Below are positions 26,437 through 34,913 of a stretch of DNA of 51,723 nt, piece after piece; within the stretch, counting starts at the first letter, position 1, and each line of letters begins with the position of its first letter. The DNA comes from Atopobiaceae bacterium (GTDB lineage: Bacteria > Actinomycetota > Coriobacteriia > Coriobacteriales > Atopobiaceae), in NCBI GenBank assembly GCA_902834555.1, contig CADFJN010000018.1, positions 1 to 51,723 on the forward strand. Direction: 5' to 3'. The translations under genes were made by a program, and so were the position numbers. Under the pieces are notes generated by a model. That model did not search any database and was not told the origin of the DNA. It saw only the letters and a list, made by a program, of their open reading frames with translations.

Positions 26437-27498
26437 CTAGGCATTCTCTGCCGTTGCATTCTTCTGGTCTTTGCGATACTTCGCATACTTGAGTCCAACC
26501 ACCATCAGGGCACCAATCAAGCTACCGACGACAATTGAAAGGATATAAAGCACTGGATTGGTTGTAAAAGGGATACCCATATACGTTGCCATCATCGTGC
26601 TGTTCGTGACACCGAACGCCGCATTGATCGCACATGTGATTGAGGTTCCGACAATGATGCTGGGGATGACGCGCAGAGGATCGGCAAGGGCAAAGGGAAT
26701 AGTCCCCTCAGTAATCCCGACGAGTCCCATAATGATGGCAGTGGCACCGTTATCGCGCTCGGCATCATCGAACAGAACGTGCTTTCGGTCAAGCAGGGTC
26801 GCGAGAAACATGATTGTATTTGGAACCCCAATGGCGAGAAGCATTGCCGTGCTTGCGGCATAGCTCCCCTCCGTATACGCAGCAGTGCCGAACGCATAAG
26901 CAATCTTGTTGATTGGGCCACCCATATCGAACGCCATCATCGCGCCGATGATGGCGCCCATTACTGTAGCGCTAGCTCCCGAAAGGCTATTAAGCCAGTT
27001 GGTCAGAGAATCGGTGAGGAAGTGAATGGGTGTACCCAGAACATACCAGAGCAGCATTCCGATGACGAACGTGGTGAGGATGGGGATGATCATGATGGAC
27101 TTAAGCGTACGCACTCTATCGGGAACGGGCAGCTTCTTCAGCCAGTTGACGACATATCCGCACAGGACGCCTGTGATCATGCCCCCAATAAAACCCGTTC
27201 CCATGTTGTAAGCAATGAGGCCAGTGATGAAACCGGGGGCAAGGCCCGGTCGGTCAGCAATTGCATAAGCAACATAGGCAGAAATCATTGGGACGATGAA
27301 ATTGAGGCCCGTTTGCCCAATCATCCTCAGTACGCCCCAGAAGGTATCAGTCTCTTCCCAGACTCCTGATCCACCTCCGATAACGGCAACGGACGTAAGG
27401 ATGCCTCCAGCAACGACAACGGGAATCATGTAAGAGACGCCCGACTGAAACGCACGCATGAGGTCTCGGCCGAACGTCTTTGCCTTACTGTCTGCCAT
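26437..27498 (-). CDS. PTS fructose-family transporter subunit IIC
   Basis: This integral membrane permease has about nine hydrophobic segments and the fructose-family IIC motifs FDMGGPINK and GITEGTIPFA, the second near the substrate site. The ATG at 27498 sits behind GGAGAGAAG; a reading to 27552 lacks support. IIB lies upstream and the GH38 gene downstream, so substrate imported here is probably passed to the glycosidase. In E. coli MngA the A, B and C domains are one protein, whereas here they are three. Confidence 0.9.
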   Translation of the reverse strand: MADSKAKTFGRDLMRAFQSGVSYMIPVVVAGGILTSVAVIGGGSGVWEETDTFWGVLRMIGQTGLNFIVPMISAYVAYAIADRPGLAPGFITGLIAYNMGTGFIGGMITGVLCGYVVNWLKKLPVPDRVRTLKSIMIIPILTTFVIGMLLWYVLGTPIHFLTDSLTNWLNSLSGASATVMGAIIGAMMAFDMGGPINKIAYAFGTAAYTEGSYAASTAMLLAIGVPNTIMFLATLLDRKHVLFDDAERDNGATAIIMGLVGITEGTIPFALADPLRVIPSIIVGTSITCAINAAFGVTNSTMMATYMGIPFTTNPVLYILSIVVGSLIGALMVVGLKYAKYRKDQKNATAENA

Positions 27499-27538
27499 CT
27501 TCTCTCCTTTTCCGATACCCAATACCTCAATGAGTGAA

Positions 27539-27853
27539 CTACGCTTGGCCAACTAGCTGGTACGCATGGTCGACTACGTCATCAGCGCTCTTGACAACTT
27601 CATTAGTGCCGACCTCGAGAATCTTCTTGTTATCAAAACGATCCCGCTCGGTCACATTGGTATCTACTGCAAATATCACAACGTCAGCTTTGTCAATTTC
27701 ATCCTGCGAGAGCTTGTCTTCCATACCCATAGCGCCCTGAGTCTCAACGTGAATCTGGGCACCGCGTTTTTTTGCAGCCCTTTCAAGCGCAGACTTCGCC
27801 ATATAGGTATGAGCGATGCCGGCAATACATGCAGTTACAGCTGCGATTTTCAT
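27539..27853 (-). CDS. PTS fructose-family subunit IIB
   Basis: The 104-residue protein starts MKIAAVTACIAGIAHTYMAK, with the phosphorylated Cys9 in the usual position for fructose-type IIB (commonly CPTGIAHT; here CIAGIAHT). GGTGA precedes the ATG at 27853. It relays phosphate from IIA to the imported sugar. Confidence 0.9.
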   Translation of the reverse strand: MKIAAVTACIAGIAHTYMAKSALERAAKKRGAQIHVETQGAMGMEDKLSQDEIDKADVVIFAVDTNVTERDRFDNKKILEVGTNEVVKSADDVVDHAYQLVGQA

Positions 27854-27937
27854 TTTAATCACCATCCGTTTTGTATTCTGAGCGTGCAAATCACCAGATC
27901 ACGCCGAGAAGGTGGCCGGTTTTCTCGACGAAGAAAA

Positions 27938-28393
27938 CTATTTTGATGCAGAGAGAATTCTCTCCGCGATGTACTCTTTGCTGTCTGAGTTGCACAGCCT
28001 GGACTTGAAGTCCGCGTCCATCAGGCTTACAGCAAGCTTGGAAAGCATTTTTAGGTGCAGATTGTCCTTGTTTTCGACAGGGACAAGGAGCGCGAGGATA
28101 TTCGTAACGTCCTTACCATCGAATGATTCCCAAAAAATAGGGGTCTTTGATCGTATAAATAGAACAGAGGGATAGATGACGTGGGGGCTTTTAGCGTGCG
28201 GGATTGCAAACCCATCCTCCAGTCCCGTAGAAATCTCAACTTCCCTCTGTCGCAGATCGGCGAGCAGTCCATCGCTTGAATCAGCGACGCCAAGCTTACT
28301 TGCCTTATCTGCTATAAACTTGAGGACATCGTCTTTGGTTGGAAAATCGTTCTCGATAAAAACTTTTGACGAGTCGATGAGTGTGTTCTCCAA
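27938..28393 (-). CDS. PTS fructose-family subunit IIA
   Basis: The active-site histidine lies in GFAIPHAKS (His66 when counted from a TTG start at 28393). That start has GGAGGAGG upstream and gives 151 residues, the typical IIA length; the longer reading to 28426 adds an Arg-rich run that is likely untranslated. It is the first gene of the IIA-IIB-IIC-GH38 operon and diverges from the PRD regulator. Confidence 0.9.
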   Translation of the reverse strand: MENTLIDSSKVFIENDFPTKDDVLKFIADKASKLGVADSSDGLLADLRQREVEISTGLEDGFAIPHAKSPHVIYPSVLFIRSKTPIFWESFDGKDVTNILALLVPVENKDNLHLKMLSKLAVSLMDADFKSRLCNSDSKEYIAERILSASK

Positions 28394-28472
28394 AGCGATA
28401 CGCCTCCTCCGTCTGTGACGACGCAATTGTACTGGCCAACGCTCGAAAGAACGTTTTCGCTAACTTCCGGTT

Positions 28473-28506
28473 GAAGCGGAAAAGGCACCTCTATTCGGAA
28501 GCGGAA
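28473..28506. promoter_or_regulatory. Direct repeat pair, candidate regulator site
   Basis: GAAGCGGAA occurs at 28473-28481 and 28498-28506, 25 bases apart, in the 197-base divergent region between IIA and the PRD regulator. A TACAAT box at about 28428-28433 could serve IIA on the minus strand. Binding by the regulator is inference. Confidence 0.4.
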
Positions 28507-28590
28507 CTTCCACTTACAAAAGGAAATTGCGTAGACAAACTGCTCGACAGCGCTGCTTGTATCATTGGCGTGAGCAAGAATGGAGGCATG

Positions 28591-30519
28591 ATGTTTGATT
28601 TCGACCGTTTGGACAAGGAGTTTTTGTTAATCAGGGATACGCCCTACATCTCCCCGGCCAGGTTAGCGGATATGTTCAGCGTGACGCCACGCACCATCCG
28701 CAGCGACATCGCCTCCATTAATAAGACGCTTGAAAAGCACGGGGGATATATTAGGCTCAAGCGGCGGTCTGGTTATTATCTTACGGTTGACGATGCGGTT
28801 GCCCTTGAGCGTTTTCAGAACAACATCTCAAAACAAGCAGATGATAAGACGCCTTTTGGACTTGATTCTTCGGATGACCGGATCCGTTCGGTAATAGAAC
28901 TGCTGCTAGTGAATGATGGGCCAGTTCGTCAATCGGACATTGCTACAGCAACGTATGTTAGCGATAGTACAGTCCAGGGTTATATTAGACAGATTAAAGA
29001 TATCCTCGCTCGCTATGGGCTGAAATGCATAGTCGAGAGAGACTGCGGCGTATTTGTCTTTGGCAGCGAATCCGATAAGCGCAGCTGCTTTCTTGGCGAG
29101 CTACTGCCCCATGGGTCCAGATTTGACTCTGGGTTGCCTTTCAGGCTCTTTTCTGACCTTAACCTGAATGCAATACTGCGTCTGACAGTCGAAACGCTTG
29201 ACCACCTGGAAGTACGCGCAAGTGACTACGGACTCCGCAATCTTTTGGATTGCATTTTTCTGATGCTAAGCCGGGCTGCGTCGGGCCATGAGGTCGAAGA
29301 GAGTAGAAAAGGAATCCCCGAAGATGTCGCGGGAGCCGTTAACACTCTTGCAAGCAATCTCGAGTCGGCAACCGGTATTACGCTTAGCTCAGCAGAGAGA
29401 TCCTGGCTCTATCGCCAGCTTGTAGCCCATACGAATATTGGGAGCAATCCCTCGCAGCTGAAAGGTATTGCGCCCTCAGTTTCCAGGTTTCTTGAAACGA
29501 TTTACCGAGACTACGGCTACGACTTCCGCAGCGATGGCCAACTGATGAAAGCAATTACCGCTCATATCGAATCTGTGTTTAAGAGCAGAGAGGCTGGCAA
29601 TAACATTCCCAACCCACTGCTCTGGACGATTAAAAAAAGCTTTCCCCTTGCATTCGAGATAGCACTCGGGAGTGCTCGCCAAGTTTTTTCCGAAAAGCCC
29701 TATATATTGGATGAAAATGATATTGGTTACATTGCCCTTCATGTTGGAGCGGCTATCGAAAGGAACCGTCCGGACACCGTTTCAAAAGTCAAGGCAGTTG
29801 TTGTTTGCGATGCGGGCAGGGCACCATCCGCCATGCTCGTTGCTCGAATTAATAGCCTCTTTGCAGATCGAATTGAAGTAGTTTCATCGATTTCAACCCA
29901 GTCATTTGCACTCTTAAGCCCTAGCGAGCTGGCTTCTATCGATCTGGTTTTTTCGACTACCAGGCTACACGAATGTCCCTGTCCTTTGCTCATCGTTGAC
30001 TTCAGAGTGCAAGATGACGACGTGAAGCTGATTTCGCATTGGCTGGCGACTAATGCAGAGCCCATCTCTCGGGCACTGGGTGACGTTTTTGACGAGAAGC
30101 TTTTTCTTATTATCGATAAGGATCTGAGCAAAGAAGCTGTTGTCAGCAGGATGTGCGATTCGATCTCCGCAACAGGAACAGTTTCTTCTGAATTTCATGA
30201 ACTAGTCTGTCTTAGAGAGCGTGCGTCGAATACAGCTCTAGGGAAAAGAATTGCCATCCCACACCCAATACGTCTGTGTGCCACAAAAACCAAAATAGCT
30301 GTCGCTGTTCTTAGATACCCCATTGTCTGGGGGCAAAACGATGGTAACAAGGTTCAACTAGTCTTTTTGCTTTCGATGGAGCCCAAAATTGGAACAAAGA
30401 TGGAACGTCTCTACGATCTGCTGGTAAGGATAGCCAATGATGAGAAAACGCAGCGCGAGATGATAGCCGCGAATAGCTTTCAAGATTTCCTGTCAGCTTT
30501 GGATCAGCTCCAAGCATGA
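28591..30519 (+). CDS. PRD-containing transcription activator (MtlR/BglG-like)
   Basis: Domains in order over 642 residues: a DeoR/HTH_11 helix-turn-helix (SPARLADMFSVTPRTIRSDI), a second winged helix (QSDIATATYVSDSTVQGYI), PRD1 and PRD2 (DENDIGYIALHVGAAIERN), a IIB-like domain (KAVVVCDAGRAPSAML, with a cysteine at the phosphosite), and a C-terminal IIA-like domain with the histidine in KRIAIPHPIR. Such proteins sense PTS phosphorylation state and control the adjacent transport operon. The start ATG 28591 (or 28588) follows TGGAGG; the longer reading overlaps IIA and is not favoured. Its A+T content is higher than that of neighbouring housekeeping genes. Confidence 0.88.
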   Translation: MFDFDRLDKEFLLIRDTPYISPARLADMFSVTPRTIRSDIASINKTLEKHGGYIRLKRRSGYYLTVDDAVALERFQNNISKQADDKTPFGLDSSDDRIRSVIELLLVNDGPVRQSDIATATYVSDSTVQGYIRQIKDILARYGLKCIVERDCGVFVFGSESDKRSCFLGELLPHGSRFDSGLPFRLFSDLNLNAILRLTVETLDHLEVRASDYGLRNLLDCIFLMLSRAASGHEVEESRKGIPEDVAGAVNTLASNLESATGITLSSAERSWLYRQLVAHTNIGSNPSQLKGIAPSVSRFLETIYRDYGYDFRSDGQLMKAITAHIESVFKSREAGNNIPNPLLWTIKKSFPLAFEIALGSARQVFSEKPYILDENDIGYIALHVGAAIERNRPDTVSKVKAVVVCDAGRAPSAMLVARINSLFADRIEVVSSISTQSFALLSPSELASIDLVFSTTRLHECPCPLLIVDFRVQDDDVKLISHWLATNAEPISRALGDVFDEKLFLIIDKDLSKEAVVSRMCDSISATGTVSSEFHELVCLRERASNTALGKRIAIPHPIRLCATKTKIAVAVLRYPIVWGQNDGNKVQLVFLLSMEPKIGTKMERLYDLLVRIANDEKTQREMIAANSFQDFLSALDQLQA

Positions 30520-30579
30520 CTCCAAGGAATACGTAAACGCAAAGCTTGCCACAGTAATAACGTATAAAACCATCGCTGG

Positions 30580-30625
30580 GGTGTCACCTGCCGCCGGAAA
30601 GCACATTTCCGCGGCAGGTGAGCAC
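30580..30625. terminator. Strong hairpin between regulator and thiI, possible two-way terminator
   Basis: TCACCTGCCGC at 30584-30594 pairs with 30611-30621, and the stem continues inward through CGGAAA/TTTCCG with a one-base bulge. The regulator and thiI converge here. On the minus strand a TTTT follows about 12 bases later; on the plus strand no U-run is seen. Confidence 0.55.
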
Positions 30626-30627
30626 CG

Positions 30628-31878
30628 CTACTGCTCCGGCGCGTCGTCTCTCGGTGCTAGTGATGAGTGATGCGCACGCAGCGGGCCCTTTGGCGCATGG
30701 TAGCTCGGGCACTGCGGGAAGTCCTCGTACTCCACGGAAGCCACCAACGCGTTCACCATGGCCTCGTGGTCAAAGAGCTCCCAGGCGTCGAGAACCTCGC
30801 GCATGCGCGCATGCGTCTCCGGGCGGCGCGGCATGAACAGCGTGCAGCAGTCGGGCGCCGTCTGGGAAGAAATGTCGTAGGTCCCAAGCTCCTGCGCGCG
30901 ACGGATAATCTCCTGCTTGTCAGAGCCAATGAGCGGACGAAGCACGGGAATGGTGACGGCCTGGTTCACCGCCGCAATGTTGTCGAGCGTCTGAGACGCC
31001 ACCTGACCCAAGGACTCACCAGTCACGATGGCCTTTGCACCCTCGAGCTGCGCGATCCTCTCGGATACCTGGTACATGACGCGGCGGTACATGATGATAC
31101 GCAGGCTCTGAGGCACCACCAGGGAGATCTCCCGCTGATATTCGCCAAAGGGCACCACGTACATGCGGCCCACCACGCCAGAAGGCGCAAGTGAGTCAAC
31201 AATGTCGCGGCACAGGTACTCGCTGGTATCAGACGTCATGGGCCTGCCCGAGAAGTGCACAGGGATGCAGGTGGCGCCACGACGGCCCACCATCCACGTG
31301 GCCACCGGCGAGTCAAAGCCGCTCGATAGGAGCGTCACGACCTTGCCGGCCGTCCCCACCGGCAGCCCGCCCACGCCCGGCATAGACGCGGCGTAGACGA
31401 AAGTCGACCCCTGCACCACGTGCACCACCACGGTGACGTCGGGGTCGTGCATCTGCACGAGCTTGTCAGGGAATGCCTCGCACAGCGCGGACCCCACGAT
31501 GTGGTTCATGTCGATGCTGTGCACCGGATACGTGGTCGAGCTGCGGCGCGCGTGCACCTTGAAGGTGGAGAAATCCCCAGCCTCGCGAAGCGCACGAATG
31601 GCGGCGGCGTTGTACTCGCCCTCGTCAAGCCCACACTTGTAGGCGAGCGAGACGCGCGCGACGCCAGGCACCTTGGCAATGGCATGCGCCATCTCCGGCG
31701 TAGCCATGCGGTCCTCGGACTCGACCACAATGTAGCCGGAGATGCGCTGGATATTAGCGATGGGAAACGCCTTGAGCGCACGATGCAGGTTGGTCACGAG
31801 CTGGTTCTCGAAGGTTGAGCGGTTCTTTCCCTTGAGGCCAATCTCGTGGTAGTGGACCAGGCAGAGTCTCTCGGTCAT
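30628..31878 (-). CDS. thiI: tRNA 4-thiouridine synthase ThiI
   Basis: ThiI adds sulfur to U8 of tRNA and can supply sulfur for thiamine. It has an N-terminal ferredoxin-like and THUMP region (residues about 1-165) and a PP-loop ATP site in LLSSGFDSPVATWM. The catalytic cysteine region is SQTAPDCCTLF, but no C-terminal rhodanese domain is present, as in many Gram-positive ThiI proteins. It starts three bases after rpoZ. Confidence 0.93.
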   Translation of the reverse strand: MTERLCLVHYHEIGLKGKNRSTFENQLVTNLHRALKAFPIANIQRISGYIVVESEDRMATPEMAHAIAKVPGVARVSLAYKCGLDEGEYNAAAIRALREAGDFSTFKVHARRSSTTYPVHSIDMNHIVGSALCEAFPDKLVQMHDPDVTVVVHVVQGSTFVYAASMPGVGGLPVGTAGKVVTLLSSGFDSPVATWMVGRRGATCIPVHFSGRPMTSDTSEYLCRDIVDSLAPSGVVGRMYVVPFGEYQREISLVVPQSLRIIMYRRVMYQVSERIAQLEGAKAIVTGESLGQVASQTLDNIAAVNQAVTIPVLRPLIGSDKQEIIRRAQELGTYDISSQTAPDCCTLFMPRRPETHARMREVLDAWELFDHEAMVNALVASVEYEDFPQCPSYHAPKGPLRAHHSSLAPRDDAPEQ

Positions 31879-31881
31879 GGC

Positions 31882-32166
31882 CTACTGAATGCCCGCGTTC
31901 TCGCCGCGAATAGCCTCGTCGAAGTCATCCTGGACAAAGCCCAGGGTGCCGTCGGCGATCTCGCCCATGGCAATGGAGACCGAGTCCTTGCCGGACGCTA
32001 CGGTGGTGATGTCATCGAAGTCCTGGATGGCCGTCACGCGAAGGTGCTGGCCACGCAGCATGTTGTTGATGTCGCAGGCGCGCTTGGACGCAACGGAGCA
32101 GAGCAGGAACGGGTTGTGCTCGGTCCTCTCGAGCAGGGTGTCGATCTCGGGCTTAATCACTGACAT
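31882..32166 (-). CDS. rpoZ: RNA polymerase omega subunit
   Basis: The 94-residue protein begins MSVIKPEIDTLLERTEHNPF and includes the omega pattern LCSVASKRACDINNML. ATG 32166 is preferred, about ten bases after GGAGG, and overlaps gmk by 14 bases. The gmk-rpoZ pair is common. Confidence 0.92.
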   Translation of the reverse strand: MSVIKPEIDTLLERTEHNPFLLCSVASKRACDINNMLRGQHLRVTAIQDFDDITTVASGKDSVSIAMGEIADGTLGFVQDDFDEAIRGENAGIQ

Positions 32167-32746
32167 CTTTGGTAGATCCTCCATTTGACTCGTACAGGTC
32201 GATGGTGCGCTCCAGCTCTTGTGCGGCGCGCTCGAGGTCGTCGTTCACGATCCTCACGTCGTAGGACTCGCCCATCTCCATCTCGCGCCGCGCATTCTCC
32301 AGGCGGCACTCGATGGATGCCTCGTCCTCGGTGCCACGACCGCGAAGGCGGTGCTCAAGCTCGTCCATCGACGGTGGCTCGATAAAGACGAGCACGGCAT
32401 CCGGATGGATACGGCGTACGTTGAGGCCACCCTGGACATCAATCTCCAGGATGAGCGACCTCCCCTCGGAGAGGTTCCTCCTCACCTCGGAAAGAAGCGT
32501 GCCGTAGCGATGCCCGTGCACGTTGGCCCACTCAAGGAACTCGCCCTGGCTCACCCGGCGAGAGAACTCGGCGTCATCCATGAAGTAGTACGAGACGCCA
32601 TCGGCCTCCCCGGGCCTGGGGAGCCTTGTCGTAGCGGAAACCGTCAGGCCAAGCGAGGGACGGTCGCCGCGAACCTTCGCGACCAGCGTTCCCTTGCCCA
32701 CGCCTGACGGCCCAGATACAACGAAGAGCCTAGCGGAACGCTCCAC
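32153..32746 (-). CDS. gmk: Guanylate kinase
   Basis: Gmk makes GDP from GMP. The P-loop is SGPSGVGKGT, the GMP-binding region has TTRLPRPGEADGVSYYF, and IDVQGG is present. The start is a GTG at 32746 whose G is also the last base of the mihF stop (TAGTG). Confidence 0.95.
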   Translation of the reverse strand: MERSARLFVVSGPSGVGKGTLVAKVRGDRPSLGLTVSATTRLPRPGEADGVSYYFMDDAEFSRRVSQGEFLEWANVHGHRYGTLLSEVRRNLSEGRSLILEIDVQGGLNVRRIHPDAVLVFIEPPSMDELEHRLRGRGTEDEASIECRLENARREMEMGESYDVRIVNDDLERAAQELERTIDLYESNGGSTKDVSD

Positions 32747-33054
32747 TACTTGGAGAGCGCCTCGATGAGCTGCTCGCGCTGACGGGCGCCAAGGCCCTTG
32801 ACGCGACGGGTAGCGGAGATGCCAAGCTCGTCCATAATCTTGGCGGCCTTGGCCTTACCGTAGCCAGGGAGGGACTCGATGAGCGCAGAGACCTTCATGC
32901 GGTTGGCAATGGGGTCGTCGGAGTCAAGGACCTCCTCGAGGGTGACCTTGCCGCTCTTGATCTTCTCGCGAAGCTCGGCGCGCTCGTGGCGAGCCTGGGC
33001 GGCCTTCTCGAGGGCTTCCTTGCGCTGCTCATCGGTAAGCTGGGGTAGAGCCAT
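32746..33054 (-). CDS. mihF: Actinobacterial integration host factor
   Basis: The 102-residue protein begins MALPQLTDEQRKEALEKA and has the helix-two-turns-helix region SLPGYGKAKAAKIMDELGI and a basic C-terminal part. This family binds and bends DNA as a monomer and is specific to Actinomycetota. GGAGGAACA precedes the ATG at 33054. The order mihF-gmk-rpoZ is characteristic of the phylum. Confidence 0.93.
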   Translation of the reverse strand: MALPQLTDEQRKEALEKAAQARHERAELREKIKSGKVTLEEVLDSDDPIANRMKVSALIESLPGYGKAKAAKIMDELGISATRRVKGLGARQREQLIEALSK

Positions 33055-33162
33055 TGTTCCTCCAAACATCGAGACAAACTGTTGTGAGGGGCTGGGAGGG
33101 AACCTACGGGCCGCCCCAGCGACACAACTAGCTAGTTTGCCAATTCCTCGAACAGTTTACAA

Positions 33163-33224
33163 GCCCTTTGTGACTACTAGCAGCAGGAATGCAGCCTACA
33201 CACAATCAGAGCGATACAAAGGGC
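33163..33224. repeat. Spaced inverted repeat between mihF and pyrF
   Basis: GCCCTTTGT at 33163-33171 is matched by its inverse ACAAAGGGC at 33216-33224. The arms are 44 bases apart, in the 219-base region that separates the mihF start from the pyrF stop. It could be part of pyrF termination or mihF control; no U-run adjoins. Confidence 0.4.
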
Positions 33225-33273
33225 GGCTTGGGCAACACAAACGACGCCTCGCGGCAAGCCGCACGGGAGCTAC

Positions 33274-33996
33274 CTAGTGGCAGAGCTCGTCCACGATGGC
33301 CTGCATCGCGGCGGCAGGGTCGTCTGCCTGCGTAATCGGGCGCCCAACCACAAGCTTCGAGGCGCCAGCGGCAATGGCGGCGGCGGGCGTTGCAACGCGA
33401 CGCTGGTCGCCCACGGCAGCGCCGGCAGGGCGCACGCCAGGGGTCACGATAAGAGCCTGGGGCCCGAGAAGCGCGCGCATCTCGGCTGCCTCCTGCGGCG
33501 AGCACACGATGCCGTCCGAGCCAGCGCCCACGGCCAGGCTCGCGAGACGTGCGACCTCCTCCTTGAGCGGGCGCTCGATGCCGATCTCGGAGAGCGAGGA
33601 CTGGTCCATGCTCGTGAGGACAGAGATCGAGACAAGCTGCGTGCGCTTGCCTCCGCGCTCTTTAGCTGCTGCCTCGGCGCCCTCGCGCGCGGCAGCGACC
33701 ATGGCCGAGGAGCCCAGCGCGTGGATAGAGAGGATGTCTGCGCCAGAGAGCGATGCGGACTCCACGGCACCCCTCACCTGGAACGGGATGTCGAAGACCT
33801 TGAGGTCGAGAAAGACCGAGAGTCCGCGGTCCTGCATGGCGCGCACGATGGAGGGACCCTCGCGGAAGAAGAGCGTCATGCCCACCTTGACCCATGAGGC
33901 GACGCCCGAGAGGGTGTCCGCAAGCTCGATGGCGCGGTCGCGGTCGCAGTCCAGCGCGACGATGACGGCGTCGCGTGCCTCGTTCTCGCTTAGCAT
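33274..33996 (-). CDS. pyrF: Orotidine 5'-phosphate decarboxylase
   Basis: PyrF makes UMP from OMP. The family motifs are VALDCD, FLDLKVFDIP (with the catalytic Asp-Lys pair) and VTPGVRPAG near the phosphate site. ATG 33996 follows GGAGC and overlaps pyrD by seven bases; the longer frame to 34218 is antisense-like and not real. It is the last gene of the pyr operon. Confidence 0.95.
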   Translation of the reverse strand: MLSENEARDAVIVALDCDRDRAIELADTLSGVASWVKVGMTLFFREGPSIVRAMQDRGLSVFLDLKVFDIPFQVRGAVESASLSGADILSIHALGSSAMVAAAREGAEAAAKERGGKRTQLVSISVLTSMDQSSLSEIGIERPLKEEVARLASLAVGAGSDGIVCSPQEAAEMRALLGPQALIVTPGVRPAGAAVGDQRRVATPAAAIAAGASKLVVGRPITQADDPAAAMQAIVDELCH

Positions 33997-34913
33997 TCGA
34001 AGGCTCCAATCAGCTCGTTGATGTCGGAGACGCCCTGCTCGGCAGCCCATGTCTCGAGCTCGTCGAGGACGCGTGAGGCCGCGGCGGGGTCGTAGAGGTT
34101 GGCGGTTCCAACAGAGACCGTGGTGGCGCCGGCAAGAATCATCTCTGCGGCGTCCTCGCCTGTGGCAACGCCGCCAATGCCGTTGATGGGGATGCTCACG
34201 GCCTGCGCGGCCTCCCACACCATGCGCACGGCAATGGGGTGGATGGCAGGGCCGGAGAGGCCGCCCGTTGGCCTTGAGAGCCTCGAGCGGCGGGTGTGCA
34301 CGTTAATGGACATGGCATTCACGGTGTTGACCAGCGAGAGCGCGTTCGCACCAGCGGCCTCACAGGCGCGGGCGATCTCGCCAACGCGGGCGGGAGCCAG
34401 CTTGACGAGAAGCGGCTTCTTTGTGAGAGGTCGCACGGCAGAGACAACCTCCTCCGCGTCCTCGGGCGTGCCGCCAAGCAGGCGGCCGCCGCGCGCGAGG
34501 TTAGGGCAGGAGATGTTGACCTCGATGCCCGCGGCCCACGGCGCAACCTCGTCCAGAAGCTCAACAGAGCGGCGGCACTCGTCAACCGAGTGGCCCACGG
34601 CCTGCACAATCACGGCGCATCCGCGCGACGCAAGCCCGCCCAGGTAGTCACCGTACTGCTCGGCAAAGGCGCGAGCACCGGGGTTCTCGAGGCCCACGGA
34701 GTTCAGGATTCCCGAGGAGACCTCGCACACGCGGGGCGCGGGGTTGCCGGGCCAGGGCTCGGCCGCCACGCCCTTGCAGGTAACGGCGCCAAGGCGCGCC
34801 ACGTCATAGAAGCCCTCGAACTGCCAGGCGTGTCCAAAGGTTCCCGAGGCGGTGTTCACGGGGTTCTTCATACGAATGCCGCCCAGGTTAACGGCCATGC
34901 TCACGCTGCTCAC
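33990..34913 (-). CDS. pyrD: Dihydroorotate dehydrogenase B, catalytic subunit
   Basis: This FMN enzyme oxidises dihydroorotate. The catalytic cysteine lies in EVNISCPNL, the FMN region in NGIGGVATGEDA, and the N-terminus MAVNLGGIRMKNP is typical of class 1B. The start is a GTG at 34913 with GGAGG upstream, overlapping the pyrK stop as GTGA. It pairs with PyrK. Confidence 0.95.
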   Translation of the reverse strand: MSSVSMAVNLGGIRMKNPVNTASGTFGHAWQFEGFYDVARLGAVTCKGVAAEPWPGNPAPRVCEVSSGILNSVGLENPGARAFAEQYGDYLGGLASRGCAVIVQAVGHSVDECRRSVELLDEVAPWAAGIEVNISCPNLARGGRLLGGTPEDAEEVVSAVRPLTKKPLLVKLAPARVGEIARACEAAGANALSLVNTVNAMSINVHTRRSRLSRPTGGLSGPAIHPIAVRMVWEAAQAVSIPINGIGGVATGEDAAEMILAGATTVSVGTANLYDPAAASRVLDELETWAAEQGVSDINELIGAFEC

